DNA of 5,443 nt, from contig QMVQ01000126.1 of assembly GCA_003661185.1 (NCBI GenBank), positions 1 to 5,443 on the forward strand, written 5' to 3'. Source of the DNA: Candidatus Alkanophagales archaeon. GTDB taxonomy: Archaea; Halobacteriota; Syntropharchaeia; Alkanophagales; B39-G2. Positions 1 to 5,443 of this stretch are shown here, piece by piece. Each line of letters begins with the position of its first letter. Position 1 is the stretch's first letter. The notes under the pieces were generated by a model. That model had not been told where the DNA came from. It made no database searches and saw only the letters and a program-made list of their open reading frames with translations. The position numbers and the translations under genes are program-made.

Positions 1-36
1 AGGCTATCAAGACAGTTTAGGCGGCGTGGCGGGTGA
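1..36 (+). other. Probable 3' end of an upstream gene (reading frame unresolved)
   Basis: The first bases probably hold the tail of a gene that precedes the permease in the same operon. Two frames are possible. One reads AIKTV and stops at TAG 18-20. The other reads RLSRQFRRRGG and stops at TGA 34-36, inside a GGTGA ribosome-binding motif. In this importer family a periplasmic substrate-binding protein often precedes the permease, so that is the natural guess, but too little is visible to identify it. The first reading looks more like an ordinary protein end. Both are inference. Confidence 0.3.
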
Positions 37-80
37 AAAGCTTGCAGCACCAAGAGTGGATGTCGAGAAGAGGGGTAGTT

Positions 81-851
81 ATGACTCTACGAGGTTTCAG
101 GGGGGATCGAAGATGGCTGGGAGTTCTCACCCTCGTAGTAATCTTTGCGCTCTGGCAGCTCCTGCCTTCCTACGGCGTTCTGGATAAGTATCTGTTCCCA
201 CCACCGAGTGTCATCGTCAATGACGGTTTCTTGCCCTGGTTCGAGAGAACTTTCGTGAGCGACGTGCTCTACAGCCTCCTGCACTGGGCTACCGGGCTTG
301 CGCTTGGCTTCGTCGCTGGCTTCGCCCTCGGCATCACAATGGGCTGGTATCGGGTGGTGGACAGCATTTTTTACTACCTCATAGAGCTCGTCCGTCCGAT
401 TCCGCCGATTGCTTGGATTCCAGCGATGATAATATGGTTAGGCATTGGACACAAAACCGCGTCCGCCATCATTTTCATCGGCGCCTTCTTCCCGGTGCTG
501 ATAAACTGCTACAGCGGCGCCCGCAACGTGGACCCCGTGCTAATAGATGCCGCTAAGGTTTTAGGCACTCGAAACCTTTTGCTAAAGGTCGTCATCCCGT
601 ATGCAACGCCTTTCATCCTCACAGGCTTGCGAATTGCAATTGCGGCGTGCTGGATGTGTGTTGTCGCTGCCGAAATGTTCGGAACGACACGCTACGGGCT
701 CGGCTGGACTCTCTTCCTCGCAATGAGCTGGGGGAGGATGGACCTAGTCTTTGCCGGGATGATAACTTTTGGCGTCATCGGGCTGGTAATGGACGTGGCA
801 TTCCGGCGGTTTGAACGCTGGATTTTGCGCTGGAAGCCGTTGGCGAGGTGA
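81..851 (+). CDS. ABC transporter permease, nitrate/sulfonate/taurine (SsuC/TauC/NrtB) type
   Basis: This is the membrane subunit of an ABC importer. It forms the channel for a small oxyanion or organic sulfonate and couples to the ATPase encoded next. From ATG 81 it is 256 residues, normal for the family. Hydrophobic segments lie near residues 12-29, 63-88, 125-144, 184-200 and 222-240, with a shorter one around 103-122. The phrase LFPPPSV (38-44) after the first helix is typical of this subfamily. The cytoplasmic coupling (EAA) loop is at 156-175, with DAAKVLG followed by the conserved VIPYA. I chose ATG 81 because GAGG at 70-73 lies 7 bases upstream and the protein then starts just before the first helix, as in relatives. 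The frame is open back to GTG 33, and TTG 42 has a GGTGA at 32-36, so a start 13-16 codons earlier is possible. The substrate cannot be read from the sequence. Confidence 0.9.
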   Translation: MTLRGFRGDRRWLGVLTLVVIFALWQLLPSYGVLDKYLFPPPSVIVNDGFLPWFERTFVSDVLYSLLHWATGLALGFVAGFALGITMGWYRVVDSIFYYLIELVRPIPPIAWIPAMIIWLGIGHKTASAIIFIGAFFPVLINCYSGARNVDPVLIDAAKVLGTRNLLLKVVIPYATPFILTGLRIAIAACWMCVVAAEMFGTTRYGLGWTLFLAMSWGRMDLVFAGMITFGVIGLVMDVAFRRFERWILRWKPLAR

Positions 852-879
852 GAGCTTGACTTAACGGGGTGAGAGCGTG
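847..879 (+). promoter_or_regulatory. Duplicated ribosome-binding site before the ATPase gene
   Basis: GGTGAGAGC occurs at 847-855 and again at 868-876, 21 bases apart. The second copy is followed directly by the GTG start of the ATPase gene (877) and is a good match to the archaeal Shine-Dalgarno consensus. The first copy overlaps the permease stop codon (849-851). It is followed by TTG ACT TAA (856-864), so a ribosome using it would make only a dipeptide. The second copy fixes the ATPase start. The first may be a relic of a small tandem duplication or may help re-initiation after the permease stop. Confidence 0.6.
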
Positions 880-1677
880 GCTGCAGAGAAAATAAAGGTC
901 AAGAATCTGCGCAAGGTCTTCATGACGAGGGACGCAAACAACGTCGTCGCACTCGACGACGTCAGCTTCTCCGTGCGTGAGGGCGAGTTCGTGTGCATCG
1001 TCGGACCTTCGGGCTGCGGGAAGACCACACTCCTCAGAATCATCGCCGGCTTGGAACGCCCGACGAGCGGCAGCGTCACGCTCGACGGAAAGCCGGTCTC
1101 CGCCCCCGGAAAAGACCGCTGCATGGTTTTTCAGGAGTATGCGCTTTTCCCATGGCGCACCGTCCTCAAGAACATCACTTTCGGACTCGAAAACCTCAAA
1201 ATTCCAAAGGACGAGCGGCTGCGGATTGCCAAGCGATATATCGAGCTCGTGGGGCTTCAGAGCTTCGAGGAAAGATACCCACATGAGCTTTCCGGCGGCA
1301 TGCGGCAGCGTGTCGGCATCGCAAGGGCGCTGGCAATCGAGCCTGAGGTGCTGCTAATGGACGAGCCTTTCGGGAGCCTCGACGCCCAGACGCGAAACAT
1401 GCTGCAGATGGAGCTTCTGGAAATCTGGAGCAAGACGCAGAAGACTATTCTATTCGTGACGCACAGCGTCGACGAAGCAGTCTTCCTCGCTGATAAAATC
1501 GTGGTGCTCAGCGCCAGACCCGCAGTCGTCAAGGAAATTTTAGAAGTGGACCTAAGCAGGATGCGGGACAGAACGAGCATGGAGTTTAACGAAATTCGCT
1601 CTAAAGTCCTCAAAATACTACAAAAAGAATCGGAAAAGGCGATGGAGCTTGAAAAAGTAGCAGGGACACAAGCTTAA
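877..1677 (+). CDS. ABC transporter ATP-binding protein, nitrate/sulfonate/taurine (SsuB/TauB/NrtD) type
   Basis: This is the cytoplasmic ATPase that powers the importer whose permease lies 25 bases upstream. It has 266 residues, the usual length for a one-domain ABC importer subunit. All nucleotide-binding elements are present in order: Walker A GPSGCGKTT (43-51), the Q-loop glutamine in VFQEYALFPW (Q86), the signature LSGGMRQR (138-145), Walker B VLLMDEPF (158-165), D-loop SLDA (167-170) and switch histidine H196 in FVTHSVDEA. The FPW after the Q-loop and the MRQRVGIARAL stretch are typical of the nitrate/sulfonate/taurine group. The C-terminus (about 225-266) is a charged, probably helical tail with no sensor domain. 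The GTG start is set by GGTGAG at 868-873. The protein looks intact and functional. The transported substrate is not determined. Confidence 0.95.
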   Translation: MAAEKIKVKNLRKVFMTRDANNVVALDDVSFSVREGEFVCIVGPSGCGKTTLLRIIAGLERPTSGSVTLDGKPVSAPGKDRCMVFQEYALFPWRTVLKNITFGLENLKIPKDERLRIAKRYIELVGLQSFEERYPHELSGGMRQRVGIARALAIEPEVLLMDEPFGSLDAQTRNMLQMELLEIWSKTQKTILFVTHSVDEAVFLADKIVVLSARPAVVKEILEVDLSRMRDRTSMEFNEIRSKVLKILQKESEKAMELEKVAGTQA

Positions 1678-1687
1678 AGTGGCAAGG

Positions 1688-1701
1688 CTTGAAGCGTCAA
1701 G
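1688..1701 (+). terminator. Weak hairpin in the convergent gap, possible transcription end region
   Basis: The 45-base gap between the stop codons of the ATPase and cfbD genes (1678-1722) contains CTTGA, AGCG, TCAAG: a 5-base-pair stem with a 4-base loop. No T-run follows on either strand, so it does not resemble an intrinsic terminator, and archaeal termination mainly needs T-rich stretches. Both operons must end near here, but I cannot show that this element is responsible. Confidence 0.15.
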
Positions 1702-1722
1702 GACACAACAACCTCCGAACAG

Positions 1723-2901
1723 CTAAGCGTCAGCACGGGCAGTGCCTCGCAGCGCCACTCCGAATTCTGATTCTACGAGCTTGTTGACGCCGACAACCTT
1801 AGAATGAGCGTCAAGCTCCACTATTACCCTATCGTATCCGAGCTTTCTCAGCGGGAGCACTTCCCTCGGACCGTTCGTGACTGCGACTTTTAAAGCTTCG
1901 TCGCACTTTTGCGAGGTGGTGACTGCGTGCGGGTTCCCGATGCAAACAAGAACATCGGCAGCGTAACGCTGCAAAATGCGGGCAGCTTCCTCACCGGCGA
2001 AGGAATAATCGTCAAGCCCGCCTGTGAAGTGGTCTATTCTCACGCCCCGCCCTTCAAGCTCCTTTAAAATGTTTTCAGCGTGCATTCTTATACGTGGCAG
2101 CCCCTGCTTCGGGTCAAGGTTCGCGATGTTCACGACGGCGGTGTCGCAAAGCGTCGCAACTTCGTTCACCGCAAGCAGAACGTCCGCAAAAATATAACCA
2201 AGCTCCTTCTTTGCGTTGAGCACGCAAACGACCTTTGCATCGGAAACTTCGCCAGCGTCGGCTGCATCGGAAGCTGTATCAGCGGCATTAGCGTAGGATA
2301 AAGCCCACAACCTCTTAAAAATTTCTCTTGCAACTCGTTCTTTATTGTCACCACGACTTGGCGGTATATATTCGAGGGACGCCATGCCCCGCTCCTTCTC
2401 TATTTTGGTAGCCTTTTTCAGAAGGTTCTTCTGCCGTTCCAGCTCACGAGAGTCGAGCAAGCCCTCCTCGAAGGCAGCCTCTAACGCCTTTATGGCGCCG
2501 ACGGTGTTGTCCGGGAAGCCACAATGCACCTCCACGACCACGATTTTCGTATTTGCGTCGTAGGACGCCCGAAATTCCTCGCAGACGCCCTGCATGTCCT
2601 CCCCAATAATCATGCTTGCGCACGTTCCGACAACGCCCACGAGCTTGAAAGAAAATTGCTCGGTTACCTTTTTAAGGACGTCCAAGAGTTTTTCCCGGCC
2701 TCCGAAGATGTAGTCTTGTTCGGTCATCGCAGTCGTGAAGACTCGGACGCCGTCGTCTTCCAGCATCCTCGCAGTCTTGAAATTACAACCCGTCGGACCG
2801 TGCAGGATGATGGCTTCGACGCCCAAGTCTCGCAGCGTATACATTGCGGCGGCTATTGCGTTCGGTCTCGGGTGCAAGACTTCAAACTCCAACTTCACCA
2901 T
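1723..2901 (-). CDS. cfbD: CfbD, catalytic subunit of Ni-sirohydrochlorin a,c-diamide reductive cyclase (F430 biosynthesis)
   Basis: CfbD is a NifD-like protein that works with the NifH-like reductase CfbC. In an ATP-driven multi-electron reduction with lactam ring closure, the complex converts Ni-sirohydrochlorin a,c-diamide into seco-F430. The family was earlier known as methanogenesis marker 13. The 392 residues show [19 protein letters not shown] near the start, HGPTGCNF (C39), the nitrogenase-like stretch [13 protein letters not shown] (56-68), [11 protein letters not shown] (C94) and VEVHCGF (C127). C39 and C94 are the likely ligands of the [4Fe-4S] cluster (inferred from the nitrogenase superfamily). 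A second Rossmann-like lobe starts near residue 222, after an Ala/Asp-rich linker (203-221). ATG 2901 is used here. TTG 2907, two codons earlier, has GAGG at a better spacing and is a real alternative. The gene overlaps the end of cfbE by 20 bases. No cfbC is present in the window. Confidence 0.93.
   Translation of the reverse strand: MVKLEFEVLHPRPNAIAAAMYTLRDLGVEAIILHGPTGCNFKTARMLEDDGVRVFTTAMTEQDYIFGGREKLLDVLKKVTEQFSFKLVGVVGTCASMIIGEDMQGVCEEFRASYDANTKIVVVEVHCGFPDNTVGAIKALEAAFEEGLLDSRELERQKNLLKKATKIEKERGMASLEYIPPSRGDNKERVAREIFKRLWALSYANAADTASDAADAGEVSDAKVVCVLNAKKELGYIFADVLLAVNEVATLCDTAVVNIANLDPKQGLPRIRMHAENILKELEGRGVRIDHFTGGLDDYSFAGEEAARILQRYAADVLVCIGNPHAVTTSQKCDEALKVAVTNGPREVLPLRKLGYDRVIVELDAHSKVVGVNKLVESEFGVALRGTARADA
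2236..2272 (-). repeat. Short in-frame direct repeat in the CfbD interdomain linker
   Basis: TGCATCGGAA (plus strand) occurs at 2236-2245 and 2263-2272, exactly 27 bases or nine codons apart. Both copies encode Ser-Asp-Ala in the cfbD frame. The surrounding peptide is rich in Ala, Asp and Ser (about residues 203-222) and lies between the two lobes of the protein. This looks like a linker lengthened by small in-frame duplication, with no sign of a separate domain. Confidence 0.5.
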
Positions 2902-4255
2902 CCCCAAATACCGTCCTCGAATCCTTCAAGGCAAATAGCACCACAGCGTCCTCGTTAAGTTTCTGCATCATCTCTGATATTTCTTTCTCGGTCAGGAGCG
3001 CTCCCGCAGCGCCCAGCTCTTTAAGTTTTCGTCCCACCTTGCCGACGAGAAAAACCTCAAACCCCTCAAACCTCCCAACCGCATCCAACATCTCCTCGTA
3101 GCGTAGCTGCGAGCAACTACCCCTGCCATCGCCGCCGAGCACGACGACGGCTCTTGCTTTCCCCTCCTTTTCCTTAATGTTCAAAGCCTGCCGCATCGCA
3201 TTCTCAAGCGACGCCGCATCGAGCGCAGGATTCGCATCCTCCAAAAATACGACGTTACCCCAGCGAAGGCACCGCATCCTCCCCGGAACGCCCCTACTCC
3301 TTTTTATGCCCCGCTTCACGGAAGAAAGGCTTGCACCAAGTAGTAAGGAGGTGAAAGCCGCTGCCAGCACGTTTTCAATATAACCCGCAGAGATGTGAGG
3401 GTTTGAAAAAAACTCGGTCTGCACCTCTTCGAAGCCGTCAGCCGCTGCATCGAGTAACGCCGCCCACGCTTCCGTGTCGTCGTAGAGGAGCGTTCGCGGC
3501 GTAGTTATCTCTCCACTGCTGCGGAGGAATGCCTCGTAACGTCTGTAAGCTCTTTTGTTCAGGATGATATTTTTGGAGCGTAATGCCGTAAACAACTTGG
3601 CGGTTGTGGCGCTCAGCCCACCTGCCGCAATTTTGTAATCGGGCTCCAGCGTCGTCAGCACGCTCACATCCGCCGCTCCTGTAAATCCTAGAGAGATTTC
3701 AAAAATGAAAACTTCAACCCCCAACCCCTCGGCAAGCTCCAACACGCTCAGGACATTCGCCGGCGTTATGTCCGCTCTTCCTCTTAATTTGCGTTTGTCG
3801 CCGTCACTGCCGTAAAACACGCCTAAGCTGCTGGACATTAGCACCTTTTTGCCAGCCTCCCTGAGGATGTCGAACAAGAAAAACACCGTAGATGTTTTAC
3901 CTTTGATACCTGTTACTTCCACGATTTTGCCATGCGGCTTCTTTTCTTCGAGCAAGACGCCCACGAGCTCGTGGTGCGAGGATATTTTACCGTCTGGGTG
4001 GGTATTTACGGGATTAAACACCGGAGAATGAACTGGTGAAAAAATGAAATCATAGGGCGAAGGGTCGTCCACGAAACGCTTAACTTCGACGCCGAGCTTT
4101 TCCAGGGACTCTTGCCGCTCCCTACTCAGCGTGCCGTAGATGTCGGCGGCGGCGACGCTCGCACAGGTTTCTAAAAGTGTCTCGGCGAGAATCACGCCGC
4201 CATGCGTCATGTCAACGACGAGCACGTCCTTGCCCCGCAGCTCCTTCAGTCTCAC
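2882..4255 (-). CDS. cfbE: CfbE, coenzyme F430 synthetase (Mur-ligase family)
   Basis: CfbE performs the last step of F430 synthesis: it activates the propionate side chain of seco-F430 with ATP and closes the carbocyclic ring. At 457 residues it is the size of a Mur ligase. The N-terminal Rossmann-like part contains [10 protein letters not shown] (11-20). The ATP-binding loop is TGIKGKTST (115-123), the Mur GxxGKT/S signature. FEISLGF (185-191) sits where Mur ligases carry the metal-binding glutamate. GVPGRMRC (322-329) matches the Mur GxxGRM/E motif, and the following segment is [12 protein letters not shown] in place of the usual [17 protein letters not shown] (371-381) lies in the C-terminal domain. 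The GTG at 4255 is the only start before an in-frame stop upstream. It lies 44 bases inside the phosphatase gene, and no clear ribosome-binding site precedes it, which suggests translational coupling. The stop overlaps the cfbD start. Confidence 0.93.
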   Translation of the reverse strand: MRLKELRGKDVLVVDMTHGGVILAETLLETCASVAAADIYGTLSRERQESLEKLGVEVKRFVDDPSPYDFIFSPVHSPVFNPVNTHPDGKISSHHELVGVLLEEKKPHGKIVEVTGIKGKTSTVFFLFDILREAGKKVLMSSSLGVFYGSDGDKRKLRGRADITPANVLSVLELAEGLGVEVFIFEISLGFTGAADVSVLTTLEPDYKIAAGGLSATTAKLFTALRSKNIILNKRAYRRYEAFLRSSGEITTPRTLLYDDTEAWAALLDAAADGFEEVQTEFFSNPHISAGYIENVLAAAFTSLLLGASLSSVKRGIKRSRGVPGRMRCLRWGNVVFLEDANPALDAASLENAMRQALNIKEKEGKARAVVVLGGDGRGSCSQLRYEEMLDAVGRFEGFEVFLVGKVGRKLKELGAAGALLTEKEISEMMQKLNEDAVVLFALKDSRTVFGDGEVGV

Positions 4256-4907
4256 AATTGGATTTCGGCAACGTAAATGTTAAAACTTCACGCAAGTCGT
4301 AAATGACGAAGTCGGCGGCGCCCGACGCCAGAAGCGCATCGTCGGGACAAACGGCCAAGCCGAGTCCCGCCGCTCGTAAGAAGCTCGCATCGTATTTACT
4401 GTCGCCGACAGCAACCGTCTCCTCCATTTTTACGCCATGCTCAGCGGCTATGCGCCGCAGTAAGGCATCTTTCTTGCGGGGCTCCACTCGCACGACGCCC
4501 TCACCTGTCAAAAAACCCCCATCATCTATCTCCAAATCGTTAGCGACGAAAAAGTTCATGTTCAAGGCAGCAGCGACCTCAGCAGCGAGCATGTCGAGGC
4601 TACCTGTTATGATCCCGATTTTCACGTCGTGCGTCCTGAGCGTCTCAACCACGAATTCTGCATGCGGCATGAACTCGAAATCATCGAGGACCTTACATAT
4701 TTCCGAGACATGGATTTTACTGTTGCGAGCTCGCAGCCAAGCATTGATGTCCCGCCGCATGAATTCGTCGTAGCTTATCTCCCCACGGTCATATGCCATT
4801 AAATTCTCTATGCTAACTTCTAAAGTGCCAAAATACTCATGCAGCTTGACCCACGAGTGCCCTCTGATGAGCGTGCCGTCCATGTCGAAAGCTACGAGCT
4901 TATACAT
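4212..4907 (-). CDS. HAD-superfamily phosphatase, phosphoserine-phosphatase (SerB)-like
   Basis: This is a soluble phosphohydrolase of the haloacid dehalogenase superfamily. Its four motifs are intact in the 231 residues: motif I FDMDGT (D8 nucleophile, D10 acid/base), motif II IITGS (T101), motif III lysine in EPRKKDAL (K145 or K146), and motif IV VGDSKYD (D169, D173, Mg2+ binding). The insertion between motifs I and II (about 18-75) is a helical C1 cap as in SerB-type enzymes. The natural substrate cannot be told from this. The fold ends near residue 208. The last 20 or so residues (including [11 protein letters not shown]) are a tail that largely overlaps the cfbE reading frame and is unlikely to be structured. 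ATG 4907 lies 4 bases after the stop of the upstream gene. The position inside a cfb operon suggests a role in F430 or MCR metabolism, but serine biosynthesis or general phosphate-ester turnover are alternatives. Confidence 0.85.
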   Translation of the reverse strand: MYKLVAFDMDGTLIRGHSWVKLHEYFGTLEVSIENLMAYDRGEISYDEFMRRDINAWLRARNSKIHVSEICKVLDDFEFMPHAEFVVETLRTHDVKIGIITGSLDMLAAEVAAALNMNFFVANDLEIDDGGFLTGEGVVRVEPRKKDALLRRIAAEHGVKMEETVAVGDSKYDASFLRAAGLGLAVCPDDALLASGAADFVIYDLREVLTFTLPKSNCETEGAAGQGRARR

Positions 4908-4911
4908 TTTC

Positions 4912-5443
4912 TCAAAGCAAATGAAGCCCTCCCGTGAACTTTTCGCATCTTTCGCAGGTGTCCCTCGCCGTTATTCCAATAATATCCGAGGGCGTCGCCC
5001 CAAACCTCGCATACACCACCCTCGGCGTCACTCCCAAGCTCTGCGCCGCCGCTCTAAAATACTGGAATCCCGTCAAGTCCTGACGCCGCAAACCTCTTAT
5101 GTTTGCGGAAAGCCCAACGCAGCCGCACCGCAGAGCGAAGACGCTAAGCTCCGACACGTATATAGGGAAGCCCGTGATTTTCCTTAACTCCTCCTCAACA
5201 GCTCCCCTACACCTCAAGACCGCATCTTTTTTAGCATGTCCCTTTCCGGATTTGCAGCTCTCGATGACGAAAACATCGGGCCATGGTCTTTCCGCCGCAT
5301 ACTCAGCCTCGCAACGCTCGCAAAAGTCGAGTATCTTTAGCTGCAAGACCTCAAAATTCTCGCCACGCTGAAAAGAGACGTTCTTCGGGACGACGCCGAG
5401 CTCGGCAGCGAGCTTCTTGAGTTTTTTTACGAACCCTTTAGCC
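4912..5443 (-). CDS. Cysteine-rich protein of unknown function, 5'-truncated by the window edge
   Basis: I do not recognise this family. The frame is open from the right edge to TGA 4912-4914, giving 176 visible residues. The only start codon inside the window is TTG 5346, but the 32 codons before it read as ordinary protein (a Lys/Ala/Leu-rich helix beginning AKGFVKKLKKLAAELG), so the true start is probably outside. Eight cysteines are visible: C41 and C44 in CERC, C63 in VIESCKSGKGH, C78, C106 and C108 in LRCGC, and C163 and C166 in a second CERC close to the C-terminus. Two identical CERC knuckles about 120 residues apart suggest a zinc or iron-sulfur site (inference). No membrane segment or signal peptide is seen in the visible part. 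The gene lies 4 bases upstream of the HAD phosphatase and heads the visible part of the cfbE-cfbD operon. Confidence 0.75.
   Translation of the reverse strand, partial: AKGFVKKLKKLAAELGVVPKNVSFQRGENFEVLQLKILDFCERCEAEYAAERPWPDVFVIESCKSGKGHAKKDAVLRCRGAVEEELRKITGFPIYVSELSVFALRCGCVGLSANIRGLRRQDLTGFQYFRAAAQSLGVTPRVVYARFGATPSDIIGITARDTCERCEKFTGGLHLL

Noticed and set aside
2..187. Open frame entering from the left edge and overlapping the permease start
   Set aside because: It runs 60 codons into the permease's first membrane segment with an unprotein-like composition. Two other frames give more sensible ends for an upstream gene.
775..1284. 169-codon open frame on the minus strand across the permease end and ATPase gene
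   Set aside because: It lies opposite an ATPase with every expected motif, and its translation has no recognisable domain. It is a GC-driven shadow.
1678..1722. Small RNA or regulatory element in the convergent gap
   Set aside because: Only 45 bases with a 5-base-pair stem; nothing distinguishes it from chance.
2524..2958. 144-codon plus-strand open frame opposite cfbD
   Set aside because: It is fully antisense to the conserved N-terminal half of CfbD, has low-complexity composition, and has no ribosome-binding context of note.
4303..4773. 156-codon plus-strand open frame opposite the HAD phosphatase
   Set aside because: It is antisense to intact HAD motifs, and the Ser/Thr/Arg-rich translation is typical of a reverse-frame shadow.
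4912..5346. Treating the cysteine-rich protein as a complete 144-residue gene starting at TTG 5346
   Set aside because: The same frame stays open to the window edge with protein-like sequence for 32 more codons, and the TTG lacks a well-spaced ribosome-binding site.
1..5443. CRISPR arrays, tRNA/rRNA genes, insertion sequences or integrase sites
   Set aside because: No regularly spaced repeats, RNA-gene signatures, terminal inverted repeats or transposase motifs were seen. Almost all bases are accounted for by six genes.

Overview
The window most likely comes from a methanogenic or methane/alkane-oxidising archaeon. The strongest evidence is two adjacent minus-strand genes that read clearly as the last two enzymes of coenzyme F430 biosynthesis: cfbD, a nitrogenase-like reductive cyclase subunit, and cfbE, a Mur-ligase-like F430 synthetase. 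F430 is the nickel tetrapyrrole of methyl-coenzyme M reductase, so its dedicated pathway marks MCR-bearing archaea. GTG/TTG starts and GGTGA-type ribosome binding sites fit an archaeon. I cannot name the lineage from this sequence.

Layout. Positions 1-1677 (plus strand) hold the end of an operon for a nitrate/sulfonate/taurine-type ABC importer: an inner-membrane permease (about 81-851) followed by its ATPase (877-1677). The substrate-binding protein is not in the window and may be the gene that ends within the first 20-36 bases. Positions 1723-5443 (minus strand) are a tightly packed four-gene operon, read from right to left: a cysteine-rich protein of unknown function whose start lies beyond the right edge (5443-4912), a SerB-like HAD phosphatase (4907-4212), cfbE (4255-2882) and cfbD (2901-1723). 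The gaps between them are +4, -44 and about -20 bases, so the four genes are almost certainly co-transcribed and probably translationally coupled. The two operons converge with only 45 bases between their stop codons, and there is no non-coding stretch over 300 bases. I saw no tRNA, rRNA, CRISPR array, insertion sequence or attachment site.

How the genes work together. CfbD, with the NifH-like CfbC (not present here), reduces and cyclises Ni-sirohydrochlorin a,c-diamide to seco-F430. CfbE then closes the last carbocyclic ring with ATP to give F430. The HAD phosphatase and the eight-cysteine protein have no assigned role in this pathway that I know of, yet they sit in the same overlapping operon. 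They are the most interesting part of the window. The ABC transporter converges on this operon and may be unrelated. A sulfonate-type importer beside MCR cofactor genes does raise the possibility of coenzyme M or a precursor as substrate, but this is speculation.
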